From assembly GCA_009617715.1 (NCBI GenBank), contig VTFK01000014.1:1900754-1964753 (forward strand): a DNA stretch of 64,000 nt. Direction: 5' to 3'. Position numbers and translations under genes: made by a program. Below are positions 34,430 through 47,847 of the stretch, piece after piece. The first letter of the stretch is position 1; every line of letters begins with the position of its first letter. This DNA is from Plectrocnemia conspersa. Its lineage: Eukaryota; Arthropoda; Insecta; Trichoptera; Polycentropodidae. A model generated the notes under the pieces. The model ran no database searches. It saw only the letters and a program-made list of their open reading frames with translations, and was not told where the DNA came from.

Positions 34430-37400
34430 TTATTGTTCTTATAAGTAAGTGGTCTGTGAAATATCTAATTATTACGCAATTGTGGTATTTATACTTTTCC
34501 AATCCTATTAGGTTTTTTGTCAAAACGAGTTGTTATTTTCTTTTTATAAATTTGAATTGCTCGTTTAAATGCTCTCAAGTAATCGGTACAGCTTATTAGA
34601 ACTCCACAGTACACTTTAAATATTACGTGTCTCTTTAATATTATAAAAAAGCCAATTAAAATACAACTCATTGAAATTATTCAATACAAAAATATTTTAA
34701 ATCTCTGTAAGAAATTTCTCGTTCTCGAGATTTCCCCATCATCATTCTTTTGACAATCATTAATGTCATTTATTGAAAGATAAAATCTCTTGAAATGAAA
34801 CTCAAATATACATATATATAAGGATCTCGTGAAGGCTTTTGAGAATTTAAACTACCTTTTTCATTGATTTTATGACGCGCCTTAATGTTTAAATAACAAT
34901 AAAAAACGTATTTTTAATATTTATTATAAATATGAAAATATTTTATTATTTGCGTAGTTTCGTGTGTTATTTCACCGTCAGATTTTTTTAGATATACATA
35001 TTTTACGTTTTTTTTAAGATCATTGATCTCTCCGTTTTCTTATCGAATATCGTCTTTTGTGCTATCAAATGCGTAGGTGGTTTTCTTTTGCATATGTTAA
35101 AACTATTGATTTCGGTATTTGTTTCTGAACAGCTGATTTTTAAGACGTCAATGATTATAAGATGAACACTCGAATAAAATATTCGTCTTATAATTGATTG
35201 ATAATTTTGTTAATTAATAAAACGATGACTTGAAATTTATTCATATAAGGCATCAAAAATACTTAGATTTGTGATGTGAAATGTAAAAAACATTAACAAT
35301 TTGGTCATTAAGTAAAAAAAATTAACATTACTTCTTAGTACAATATAATATGGAATTTTAGTGCCATGATATATTCCTCACTAAGAAATAAAACAAATAG
35401 AAATAGATAGAAATATTTATTTAAGTGTTGTTTACATTTTACTTGTCCTCATTAAAAATTAACCAAACTGATTGTCCAGATCTATTAAAAGTTATTTTAT
35501 TGCAAAAAAAATATATGCTAGTTGAGTTTTTAATTCTGAATTATCTGCTGTAATGCAATGACGATTTAATATCTGCTTGGGGCATGGCTCAAAACAGTCG
35601 ATATTCTTAGCGTTTGGCGGAGCAAGAAAAAAGTTTTTGAGAAACCATAGAACAAAATCCTCTCGGAAAAGTATGACGCACTAATAAATTCTTTCGAAAA
35701 GCCATACTTTCCATCTTTACGAGAAAACAATTATTATTTGTTTCCGAGAAACAGTGTTATCTTGTTTGGCGTGGCGAACGGTCGCCACATATGTAGTTAC
35801 ATAAAATAGTGATGGTGTTTTTTATTTTTTTATGTTAATCACAGTTTTTTATTTGACATATTCAATGCGTATTTCTGTAGTCGTTAAAAAATATACCGAC
35901 ACAGTATTTATCATATTATTGTGATAATTATTGGTACAGGAATAAAAAAATTAGATATTCTGGGATTGATAATAAGCATAAATAAAAATCAAGAAAGTAT
36001 TTTTTCGTATAGATTTAAATAATTACAATATAATAATCTTAGAATGATATAATAATTCACATTAAAGTTAAAATGAATAATTGAATATATTCTTTTTTAA
36101 TTACTTATTTTTTAGTACATACTTTGTTTTATTGTAACGCAAATACCTGTTAAAAACGTAATAAATAAAATGGGAATTGATCTTTACGACTTACCAAACA
36201 AATAGATTAGGTAAATGAATTCCCTTTAAAAATACAAAATAATGCTATTTAATTCACAACCGTTACATGTTTTTATAGTATAGGTAACAATAATAAAAAA
36301 TCTGTTTCCACTCCAAAATCGTTGCATTGCCTTAAACGTAATAAATAGGCAGAGAAAAATTACACCTCCTATTTCAACCAGCATATATAATTTCATACAT
36401 AGCGTTTTTGTATTTGTAATACATCAAGAATTTTCACTAGATACTCTCGCCTTGGAAAGGCACGAGCGTTCATCCAAATTCACACCAAGCGACCGAAACT
36501 TAAAAGATCAAGGAAGCAGCCGCTTTTCATTTCATTATCACATGATGGTGTTTCATTAATTATTACATAAATTATCAATTTCTTGATTTCACCTAAAAAA
36601 TATTTTAAAGTGTTATAAATATTATTTAAATATTCTGACCTACTATAAAAATAAAGAAAAAAAACATTGGCACTCACTAATGTCACATAGTATATCATTA
36701 CGCTTGTATAACAGCATAAGCGATTGAGCGTACGGGGACATCGATTGCAGATGTCACAGTCTACAAACTGTCGATTTCCTCGCTCGTTACACTTGTCACT
36801 GTGGCATTTCTCTTCTCAATGATTTTCCTAGTTTTCGTTTTTTTCACAATTGACACCAATGGCAATGGCAAGCATTGTAACTGATATGTTTTGACAAAAT
36901 AATATTCAGTTATTTACGCAGCCACCTTGAACGAGTGATGAGGTTAAGCAGTCCAATTATTTACAGTCACTCGACCAAGTGACATTCAAATACCATACGG
37001 TTTACATTTTCACACTATAAAAATTTACATAATCCGATGAACGTGCAAGATGTGTCTTGTTTATGCGGCAAGGCAACAAGGAAGTAATCGAATCGAAGTG
37101 TACGCATCGCGTACCCGAGTAACGAGATAACTGTGTCGGAAAATGATTATGAAAATGTCTAATTGGTAACCTTATGGATAACCGTTAAATACTGGACGGT
37201 TGGGTTGTTTCAAACAAGATGTTTACGATACGTTTGAACAACGGTTCATCTGGTTGAGTGTGTAAAATCTAAATTGTTAACGTTGGTTTTGCATATGTTA
37301 CGTAGAATAAATTGTACACAATATGTAAATACATATCGATAGCTTAAGGTGTAAATTTGTTAACTTCACTTTTCGGCGATAATTACTTAATGATGCCACT

Positions 37401-40400
37401 TTAATTCCACCATATGCTATAAAAATCTCACATCACCAAAATAGAAAGTAATCAGCAAAAAGCGTCTCAATAAAATTTGACAATTTTCACTGAAATCAAC
37501 ACAATATCTACCATTGAGTTTGCGGACCTTTTACGAGAATTGATAAAAATATTGCCTATAAAAATAACTTCTTCTTAATTACAAAGCTTTTTTCATGCAT
37601 AATATCTTATGCATGTTTCTCTGCGTACAACACAGAAATACTTAATTCGTAACTACAGATTAAAATACGCAGAATCTGTGACATATTTAGTATGTCAGAA
37701 AGATATCAATATCAATATTGTTTTCAAAGTAAGCCGACAAAGGAAAACCGACAATTACGAGACCCATGTTTTACGAATCGCAAAAATCGCGTGCACGTGC
37801 AGAAATACGCAATATGCCATTAAAAATAGCTCAACCAGAATTATTGTGCTTTAAATAATGGATTTCTAAAACGCAGCTGCAATTTAAAAAAGCGTCACAA
37901 ATCGTATCTTAAAAAATGCTATCCCTTGGAATCCGCTTCATTCCGCAGGTATCAAACTTAACCATTACACGTTTTTATAAACGGAATTTTGTGCAAATTT
38001 AGGTGACGCCTTCATCGATTTATATCGATTTAAACCGAAGAATGAGTGTCAATCAGTAGCAATTATTTCAAGTCAGTCTTTCCAGCCACGCTGAGTCACC
38101 GTTAGGGCTTCGTGTATCGATCAGCTTTGTCACACCCAGAGACCGCCGCTACAGAGACTGCGCCATCAGAGCTTACGCGACTCGAGCCGAACAAAAATTA
38201 GTGATATATTTGAAGCAAACATTTAAGTCAATAAAATTTGAACTCCTATGTCGAGTTGGACTCAACATCAGTTAATAGCAACATTTTTTAAGCTGTTTTT
38301 AAAATAATTAAGAACTGTTTTTTTTTATTTTTTATTAATTTATTTATTTTTATTAATATGCTAATTTTTACATCAAGAAATTTGAACTCAACATATTTTG
38401 ATATATTTTTTTTTATTTAAAACTATGTCACGATGTATCACAATGAACATATTCTATGAATATCTTGTGTATTTCTAAAGTACTTCATCTTTATTTGGAC
38501 CGTATTTGTGTTTAATTGATTTTATATGTTTTTAGTTAATTATATATATTAAAATTAGAGTGTTATGTTTTAAATTTATAGTCTAGAAGAGTGTCTCAAA
38601 CTATCAAATATTATTATGATTATAAAATTAATATTTTAGGCGAAGTTTTAGAATAATTAGAAATATATAAAGATGTTTTTAATTGAATTGACTTTACTTT
38701 ACTAATCATATATGATAGATTTCAATACAAAGGAAGAGTTCTTTCAAAAAATTGTAATGAAAATACAATTAGCAACCTGGTATATTTTTTTAACTGACAA
38801 ATTATGACATTATGACCAGATTGTTTTTACAATAGCACTGTTAAAATTTTTTTCAACGAACAAATTTGTATGCCCTAAAAATTTTAGTTAGGAAACATTT
38901 TTTTTCAATGTGCTACTTGGCATAATTTAACACATAACACTTAAGTCTAAATAATAGTAGCATTACGAGCTTTTCATTCCAGAATAAAATTTTCGATCAA
39001 ATATTCTATTCTCTGTAAATGTTTTTTTAAATGTGTTAAAAATATATTAAATAACACAAGTATTATAGCGAAAGTTGTGAAAAATATCTGTCTTTTATCT
39101 AGGGGATTTTTTTTAAATGTATCGTAGATTAACATAATTTAAAAAAATATTTCTTAAATAAATGTCTTTTATACACAGTCATCATAAATTAAAACACCTT
39201 TAACATATTAAAATCTGTTTTTACCTTGTATTATTTTAAACGTAATTAATTCAACATTTAATAAAAATAGCTAAAAAATGTTACTGGAATACGTTTAAAA
39301 CAACCTTTGGAGTGTAAAATGTTATGCAAATTAATTACATCTTTGTCACACAGAATCATTATAAGACACGCCGATTACTAATTGACATGATTTAAAAAAA
39401 TACGAAAGTCTAATTAAATTTATTAAAAATAACAAATTAACCGACAAAAATACACGGACAAGTGAAATTAATTTAATTTTCAAATAAATACAATTTATTT
39501 GTTTTTATTTGAAAAACATATTAAAATTCTTTAAAAATGAATTACAGCAATAACGAGGAACCACGTGACGATGACCTAGTCCCCTAGAGACCTTGCTCCT
39601 TTAATTTTTTATTTAAGTCTATAATATGTTTTTTAGTCTATAATATAAAATAATATTCAGGTGCACTGATTAAAATGTAAATTAAAATATCAGGGTTTCC
39701 TCAAAACTGTTAGGAATTTGAAGGATTTACCAAGTGATTAATTGTTTTTAAAAAATAATAAAAACACGTATATTGTATATATTATACATACGCTCAATTA
39801 ATTTTTGTTAGTTATTATTTTACCAAGATGAAAAGCGATTTAATCGCTTTTTGAGTAGTAATTTTACATATGTTAATGATAGTGATAGTAAAAAAATATT
39901 TCTTTTTGCGTTGGATCTACTTTTTAATATATTCTTATCTTAAAATTTATATCAAATCATGAAAAACACTCAAAACTGACCATTTCATTACCATTTTTAT
40001 TCGAAAATATTTTCGTGGCACGCCATTTCGCTTTTAATTCATACATATACATTACAAATTGAGTTTTTTATACCTCAGCGAAGGCTACTTGATCAATTAA
40101 CATAACAACCATTGAGACGAGGTGAACATTAAATTTGTAATTTTTTACATTCATAAGCTCCACCCAAGGAATAAAAGAAACAAATACATATATATAAAAA
40201 ATAATTGGCTCTGTATTTTTTTGCTTGCATTGCGATTAAATTATCTAGAGCTTACATTGAGAAATAATTGGAGACGATTTATCTTATCGCATTTTAATTT
40301 GTTTTTCAATTATAGACATTAATCTCCAATAGATACAGGAAAACATTGCTACGGAAATCCATTACAGTGACATTCGCAATTACTTGAGTAACATCAGTTG

Positions 40401-40660
40401 AATTGTAGATACACATGACAAATTATTAACAGTATTAATTCTGCAGCAAAGTTTTATAAACATTATTAAGCAAAAATAATTATTATGATGATTAAATTAA
40501 GACAAGCATTACATTAAGTTCTTGATCGCAATCTATCGATGATGAACTCTTATTAAGATTAAAGATAAAACGTGTAGTACATATACGTTGTAATTTACTG
40601 TTTTGAAAAGTATATATTGCCAGTGATAAAGATATTTTTAAACAGACCATCATATCTTGT
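34430..40660. other. Long stretch with scattered GC-richer patches
   Basis: No gene, transposon domain or array was recognised. GC-richer patches occur at 35,575-35,790, 36,430-36,560, 36,700-37,270 and 37,920-38,200. The last contains two ATCGATTTATATCGATTTA-like half repeats (about 38,014) and dense non-A+T sequence, and could be a regulatory region or untranslated exon, but no frame or splice site decides it. Confidence 0.35.
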
Positions 40661-40798
40661 AGCAAATAGGATTTTTAAGGCAGCAAAATTGACCAACAAA
40701 GCAATAACGACTCAGCGGTCCCTTTGACGTAACGCTTACACCATTAATCAACTGACAAATTGAAAGAATCTCTATTCAATTGCCATGGAATTGAGCCA

Positions 40799-40836
40799 TA
40801 TAAATACTAGTCTTAATTCGTTACACAATTTCAATC
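40799..40836 (+). promoter_or_regulatory. Candidate TATA promoter
   Basis: TATAAATA (40,799-40,806) is followed about 34 bp later by an initiator-like TCAATC (40,831-40,836). The downstream 400 bp is GC-richer. Inverted CCAAT boxes occur at about 41,041 (GATTGGCTA) and 41,114 (CATTGGCTG). No coding exon can be followed, so the call is tentative. A decayed element is the alternative. Confidence 0.25.
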
Positions 40837-41269
40837 TTCCTACTGTCACTTTGGTTTGCTTTCATTGAAATCACCACCACAATTATTCAACTGCGCGATT
40901 GAAAGAATGTTAACGACACGTTGGTCAACTGTTCGACCGGCCATAATTGGATTACGCAAAGGAAAAAAATATACACTCGTAAAACGAAATGCGCCTTTTG
41001 GGCCGCACTGTACCATGCCGTGTGCCTCACATACGGCGCTGATTGGCTAATGTTGGATGCAGTGAAACTAAATTGCCCAACGGAACGCAACTAAGTTGGA
41101 AAATCGGAGTTGCATTGGCTGTAAATCAGGCGGTTTGGTTTCAAGATGGTACTGTGGATAGACCGTATTAAGTTTGTAATGAGTGATATCTAGATTTTTG
41201 CAATTTAATGTGTCAGTTGTCGAAAGAACTGTATGTAATGCTGTCATCTTATGAGTCAAGTGCTAATAC

Positions 41270-43190
41270 ATTTTTACTATATATTATATATTTTTAGGCA
41301 AAACATTGCATATTGCATAAATAACTTCATAATCAAAAAATCATATTCACTTTGAATATTTGCATAAAAATATTTAAGGCGTTTTAGAGGATATAGTTAA
41401 TTCTTGTTTTATATACGAAAACTGGAGTATTTTTTATCAGATATCAATAAAACCTTTTTTAAATTTCCCTTGTTAATATCTTAGCTAAGTTTGTTTGTAA
41501 GCCTGATATTATACATCATATAAAAACCAGTAACATTAAATATTTAATTAAAAAATATAGTATTTTTGTGGCAATTTTTATACTACTTTAATTACAGCAA
41601 AAAATGCAAATATTTACACGTCATACTTATCCATAAAATCGACAATAACAAAAAATTAAAATATTAGCGACTAAACTAATTATAAAAGTATACTTATATA
41701 TAATAAAAAATAAATATATGATCTTTTTACTAAAAAAAAATTATAACGTTTTATAATAAACTTTTATTAAAAGTAAAAGCTATAAATTTGGCATTTAATT
41801 ATTTACTTGTCATGTCAAGGAACAAATATTTGTTTTTTAGAAAACATGAGTCGTGTCTCATAGTATTTATAAATATTGATTTAGGAGTTCAAAAAACTGT
41901 AAATTTATTTGGAACCATATGAATTGCAAGCTTTGTGTAATAAATATAATATAACAATCGTCCATTGAAAAAAATAACTAAAAGTCAATTATACACAGTA
42001 TTTATTTCACAGTAACGATGAATATCAATATCTTTGAAATAATAACGTTAAATGTTAACAAATCATATTAATACCAGTATTAATGTCGGTTAAATAAAAT
42101 TAGTAAATAAAACGTTTTTTACGATCGTGCAATTATTATTTTAAAATCAATAATACCAGTTGCAATATGATTTTTTAGCATTGAAATATATATATGGCAA
42201 AATATAGAAATACAACATTATTGCTTTTTTATATTTCTTGCAAATTATGATTTCAAAATGAGATTTCTTTTTAATGTATTTATGAAATCTATAGCATTAT
42301 TAGAGTAATTAACTTATTAGTAATAATTATTAGAGATACGTGTTTAACGTCTGATATGTTAGTAATTAAAATTGAGCTACAGTTTAAGTGAAAAAGTAGT
42401 TAATAAGAAGTGGAGTGGAAAGGAAATTAAGAGAAAATACACGATTATTATAGAAGAAAGTAAAAATTTAGATCATTGCTTCTTCGATTTTTTACTTTAA
42501 ATTATATATATAAATATAAATGTTTATTTACATATATTATATCTAATATAATGGTATACTAATTATTATTAGGCATTCAAAATTTTGTACTATTATTAAT
42601 ATTCACTCATAATTATTACTTTAAATTTGTTTCTAAATTTCAATTGACCGACTCTCGAAAATTAACATGTTTAAGCGCAATTCGCAGAATGCATTGAAGT
42701 ACCTTATTTTTAAGCACTAAAAACACTTAGCATCTTTTAAACAAAGGTGTTAAAATTTAGAGCGTCGAATTGAATAAAATCAGCCTTGCGGAAAATTTGG
42801 AAAACTGTACATGTATGAAACGTATGTAGAGTTTTCAAGGTTTACCAATTGAACCGGCAAACTTGGTGCATTTCTTCGAAACTATCGAAGCACAAAGAAC
42901 AACCATACAAGATTTAGTTTTAAACACTTCCATATTGGTACATAATTGACTACCCACTCAGGAGTAGTTTGGCGTCTGGAGACAGAACTTGGAGCGGGTC
43001 AGCTAACTGTAACTATAAACTACGCGCGATTCAACACCAGATGTTTCAAACCGTAGGATAATGAAATAAATACATAAAAGTGCTAAAATTAATACGCTGT
43101 ATATTTGTTTTTCTTTCTTTATCTCGTGCCAAATTTCCTTAAGAAAATCACGTTCCCAAAAATGGTCCCTTAATGCGTTACGGGCGAGTG
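41270..43190. other. A+T-rich stretch, nothing firmly recognised
   Basis: An open run of about 37 codons at 42,841-42,951 has a balanced, protein-like composition but no match I can name. Otherwise featureless. Confidence 0.35.
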
Positions 43191-43422
43191 AAAACAACGT
43201 CTGAAAGCGCAAAAGTTAATAAGGCAGTTTTTCACTTTATTACTCGCATTTGTAAAGGCGCCGGAATATTACGCACCGTTGACTTCAAATCTTCATTACT
43301 TCTTTTGAAATCTAAAGAAGACAAGAAACTCTTCTATTTGTACGTTTTTGCGTATCGATCGCGTGCGTTCCGTTCCTTCTGAATACGTTTCAAGGATGAA
43401 TCGCCGTGGAGTGTAATAAAAC
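43190..43422 (+). other. Possible exon ending at a strong splice donor
   Basis: A GC-richer block ends at AAAAC/GTAAGTAT, whose intronic side (43,423-43,430) matches the 5' splice consensus completely. A 69-codon frame (43,173-43,382) stops before the donor, so if this is an exon it is more likely untranslated. No core promoter is obvious upstream. Confidence 0.3.
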
Positions 43423-43430
43423 GTAAGTAT

Positions 43431-46400
43431 CTAATTTTTTTTGGAATACGACAGGTGAATTAATTCAGAGCGAGGCTGCTGATCTACATTCTCTATATTA
43501 TATAAGCTTTATTCGATTCAAAACAACAAATAAAATGCATTTTATGTAGTATGTTTATCCATTATTTTATGCTAAAATATATTAAAGCGAAGGCTATAAT
43601 ATATTTATTATTTGCTTCAGATTTTTAAAATATATTAACACTGTTTATTCTTTAAAAAAAAACACGATTAAAGTTATACTACTTTGGACATGGATTGAAT
43701 GAAAAAATAAGCTTTGTTCTATTTGCCATTTCCATGAAAATCTCGGATTTGGATGTTTTAAGATATTTTTTATTTGTCTGGATTATTGTCATTTAAAAAT
43801 ATTTATTGTATAAGGAAATAAATTTTGTACGAATTTCATTTATAATATTCATGACTTATAAGGGGAAACTGAGAATGGTAAAACACAAATGAAACAAATA
43901 AAGCACCCCTCTCCTTCGGTTGCTAAACTTAGTCGACATCGTACATTTTATGTTACAATATATGCTACAACGTATATCAATATAAATATTAACTTTTGAT
44001 ATGTTTTTTTTAAATTAAAATAGACCGCACGCTAATTACGTTTTTATATATTTTTAAAGCATTAAAAAATCATATGTATAGAATTTATTGTAATACATAT
44101 TAGACAGTAAATATTCTACCTTAATTACGATCATCGCGTCGCAACAAAATATGCAACAAAGTCATAAAAATAAATATAATTTGCATATTTTGCAGACCAT
44201 GCATGCATATTTTGCAGACCACCAAAAAAAAAAATAATAGCGAAATGACGCTAAAATTTCCTCTCCAACGCAATTAACGCCTTTTAAATAAAAATAATTA
44301 CGACAAGTTACGGTAATAATAATAAATATGTCCTCTTGGGATAAACGACAGATTCGCAGTATTATAACATAATTATAACACCACCGAAATCAGCCATTAT
44401 TATTAAACCTCAAACGGAATAGCTGTTGATCTCCTAAATATATTTTTTAACAATGTATAGACTGAACCACTACAGTAAGTAAATCAATTGTTCTATAAAT
44501 ACTGGTTTACATTGATGCACTGATATACCTAATCAAAATAAAATTAGAAGATGGTTGTTAGGTGACGTAGCACATATAGATTCTCGTTATCACATGCTTG
44601 CGATCTCCTTGACACTTATTGCGCAGCAAATTTGCTTGTTTGCAATTTCTGACACATTGTTTTTATTACGACATAATTATTAATTACGTAGGTCCATATC
44701 AAAAAACTACGGGTTAATCCCACGCCTATCCAGTGGGATGAGTGACCGGGTTATCAAATGACATTTATGTTAAACGCGGCACAGATTCCAAAAGGAGAAG
44801 AAAGGAGGATATCGGCAGAATTTAAATATGCTTTTAATTAAAATTAATAAAATTTACATTACCCAAATTGCATTATACACCGATTAATTTAAAATTGGCA
44901 GATTCCATTCAGCATTGGGCAATTCGAATCAAATAGCCATTAAGAATGCGCAGTTTTGAAAGTTTGCCTATTAAAAAAATTCATTATTGAGCTAGCGCAC
45001 AAATTCTGCATAGGTGTATTACAAATAACACTTTCACGAGTGCTAATAAAAATATGTGTTTATTTATGTATGTGCGTCTATTAAAATGTATGTAAACGAA
45101 TATTATACGGTGTCCAATTTGCATTAGAGCGGCGATACGCGCGGGCGTGCTGCATTTTATTATAATAAAATTAAAAAATATTAACAGTTAATTGAAGTTT
45201 TTCAGAGGTGTGATGTTTGAAAAATAAACTTTAGAATCGATGGGGAAAATCTATCGGACCGTGACGATTTGCTAACATATAAAACTAAAACGTTTTCCTT
45301 TGAAGCTTGCGATTCACTTTCTAATGTTAACGGAAAATTGCGGAATTGAAGCGTTTTAAAACAAAAATGGTAATAAATAAAAAAAACTTAGTTATGTCGA
45401 GAATGTGACGTTATAAACTGTGTAATAATTTCAAGTTAACAATCGAGGTTGTTTTTTGTAGGGAATTCTTAAGGTCTATGAAATGTATACTATATTTTGT
45501 AAAGAATAAACGCTCGAGTAGATAAATATACGCTTTATATACACACTATTAAAATATTGATGACAAACTAATACAATTTTAAGTGTTGAAAATTATGTAA
45601 AATAATCTTAAGATAGTCTAACAATAAAATGACGAATTTTTTTAGAATGTTGTATGTTTGTAAAGGATGTTTTTTTTTAGAGATATAGAACTTTAAAATG
45701 AAATAAAACAGACAAAAGTCAAACGAGCATTTTATTCCACAAAAGTTGTAGATGATTAATCATCACGATATTCATCCGTAATTAAAAGCTCAGAATATTA
45801 GCGGCCTGAATAAATACATTTTAATATAGATGTCAACACAATAAGCCACCGCTTTATCGTTATTCCCGCTTCGTTCGTCACTCTGAATACCTTCGCATCC
45901 TACATACAATTTAATAATTCGTTGACAGCTATTCGTGTGGTGTTTAATATTCTAACATGTCGAACAGTATTATTGCGAGCGCGATATTTAATAAGATATT
46001 TCTAAAATAAATAATTTATAAATAATATAATATTTTATTATTAATATAATTATAAATATGCTATTTTTATTCTAACCATTCTGAATCTAAATAATATAAT
46101 TTTGATCAGACAGTTATACAAATTCTGACTTAGATTTAATTTTGATTTTGGCCTTAAGATCATTTAAATTCCGACCATTTAATTTCTTGCCTTATAATTA
46201 TATAATAATCATTAATTCCGATCTCCCAGATATGATAGAAGTTTAAAAACAAAATGGTTTATTTGGGCTTTGAATCCATGTCTTTCGGGTATTAGTCGTC
46301 GTCTATCGAGCTGATGATAAATATTATTATTTAATCATAAAGGATAAAATTCAATCTTGTCTAACTCCTTGTTGTATTTCGATATCATTCGATAATACTT

Positions 46401-46540
46401 TATCAGAACGGAAGTTTCATTATCAGGTGTATTTATTATTATAAAATGGTGGATAAATACATAAACGAGATTTTTGTTAAAACCAAGAATTTACGATGGA
46501 TTTATAATTGCATATATTATATATAATAAATGATTTACTT
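43431..46540. other. A+T-rich stretch with small signals
   Basis: Includes a 22-bp-period duplication at 44,182-44,221 (TGCATATTTTGCAGACCA twice), a small ATCCCAC...GTGGGAT hairpin near 44,728, and a GC-richer patch at 45,110-45,160. No gene seen. Confidence 0.35.
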
Positions 46541-46546
46541 TAAACA

Positions 46547-47123
46547 ATGGATCCAAGTTCACACTCGCTGAGCGCGCAGCTCTCTACTGTATCCTCCATT
46601 TCTGCGCTCGCCCGCCAGGCGGCGCAACAGTCGAGGCCGGAGCAAGATGGCGTCGTGCGGTCGGTCGCCGCGCGAGCCGAGCGCCCCCGACGGCCGATGA
46701 GTGGTGCCGCCGCCCCGAACGTCGGACCCCACCGTGGTCACCCGCGCCAGCGCCTCGAGTGCGGACCCGCAGCCCCGGCGACTCCGCCCCGGACGCGCAG
46801 ACCTGGTGAGCCTCCGCCCGGTGTCCCCTTTACCCCCCCCCCCCCGTGGAAAACACTCAATGCGCTTTTCCGCCCAAAGCTCTCTTTTTCGGCCATTTTT
46901 TTTTTCGACGAAAAAGAAAATGGCGGTCGGAGGCTGCGCCCCCCGACGCGCGCGCCTCTTACGTAACGGCCTTTGTCCCCGGCGACAAAGCGGCGAAATG
47001 GCGAAAATTCGGGCTGTGACGGCGAAAAGCGCGACTTGTTTACACCGCGGCCATGGCGGCACGGCTGTGTCCTTTTGCGCGAAAATCGGACACGGTTTGA
47101 CGTCTAGCACGTGTCGCCGCTGA
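46547..47123 (+). promoter_or_regulatory. CpG island with YY1/Pho-like sites and a possible first exon
   Basis: GC- and CpG-dense DNA with abrupt borders in A+T-rich surroundings. YY1/Pho-type ATGGC cores occur at 46,644-46,654 (AAGATGGCGTC), 46,892-46,896 (inverted, GCCAT), 46,917-46,927 (AAAATGGCGGT), 46,998 and 47,053-47,060. A donor CTG/GTGAGC lies at 46,805/46,806. Upstream of it, one frame is open from ATG 46,547 (86 codons to the donor). Another, starting at ATG 46,647, has higher GC at third positions but is cut by TGA at 46,698. A 13-C run lies at 46,833-46,845. I infer a promoter with a first exon to about 46,805. The open frames further right and on the other strand are likely composition artefacts. 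The protein, if any, is not recognised. Confidence 0.5.
47073..47085. promoter_or_regulatory. E2F-like palindromic site
   Basis: TTTTGCGCGAAAA is nearly self-complementary. Its minus-strand reading contains TTTCGCGC, a full match to TTTSGCGC. Similar GGCGAAAA text occurs at about 46,992-47,026. The site lies at the right edge of the CpG island. Confidence 0.4.
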
Positions 47124-47451
47124 CACCTATTTTTTCAATACGAAAAACGTCATTTATAACATTCAGTCTCAAATCTTAGCAATTGTTATGTTGTTTGATA
47201 GTAACTAGTTTATAATTAATAGCAGAAAATTGAAGATGTTTATAGCGATTTTTAATCTATTCGATCGTCCACTTCGTGAAAATTGCCACGAAGAGTTTCA
47301 TTTATTTGACAGATGTTAAAATAATTTGGTTCTTGAATATTTATTATTTTTATCAATGAAAATGTCATTTCATCGTGCTTATGCTAATATTAATTTAAAG
47401 TATATGTTTCGGTCTGTGTTTTGATAACATTGAATTCGGTTACTATTGAAG

Positions 47452-47845
47452 ATGGAAAATAATCACATAGGAATATTTTGTTTAGGTTCAAAACGGGTAG
47501 TAAAACGGCAGAAACTTGTTAAGGAATGTGCGGTGCAATGCTAGTTCTAAAATTTCGCATTAGGGACAAGAGCCTTGAAAGGTCGTTGGCTTCTCTTCAA
47601 TTGATAACGACGAACTGAAGGCGTTAGTTGAATTAAAATCATACACAAATATGCGAGAGCTCGCACAAAAGTTAAGCGCTGGTAATTAAGCATAAACTAT
47701 TTAAAATATACAGGAAAATAAAAGCTTAAAAAATATGTGCCGCACTCATTGAACGAAAACCAAAGAATCACCGTTGCGAAGGTTGTCCTGTACTTATTTG
47801 TGAAACAGCGTTCGTATTGTAACGTTCAACAAAATATTGATCTCA
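47452..47845 (+). pseudogene. mariner transposase relic 3 (N-terminal half)
   Basis: From ATG 47,452 the text reads MENNHI, then after a shift NILFRFKTGSKTAET, equal to the mariner start MEN..HIR.ILLFEFKLGRKAAET. Then KFRIRDKSLER (about 47,550) equals KFRSGDESLED, and SIDNDELKALVEL followed by MRELAQKLS (about 47,600-47,680) equals VDNDQLKALIE and TRELAEELN. KLKKYVPHSLNENQRI (about 47,725-47,770) equals KLDKWVPHELTERQKN. The DNA-binding half is thus complete but frameshifted. The catalytic half (TGDEKW onward) is missing, because reverse transcriptase text starts at about 47,848. Confidence 0.85.
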
Positions 47846-47847
47846 GA

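Noticed and set aside
42841..42951. 37-codon protein-like run as a gag or gene fragment
   Set aside because: Plausible composition but too short, with no neighbouring retroelement features and no motif I can name.
46559..47110. 183-codon minus-strand frame and 140-codon plus-strand frame across the CpG island
   Set aside because: GC-rich DNA is stop-poor in all frames. Arg/Pro/Ala-rich translations that overlap on both strands are composition artefacts.
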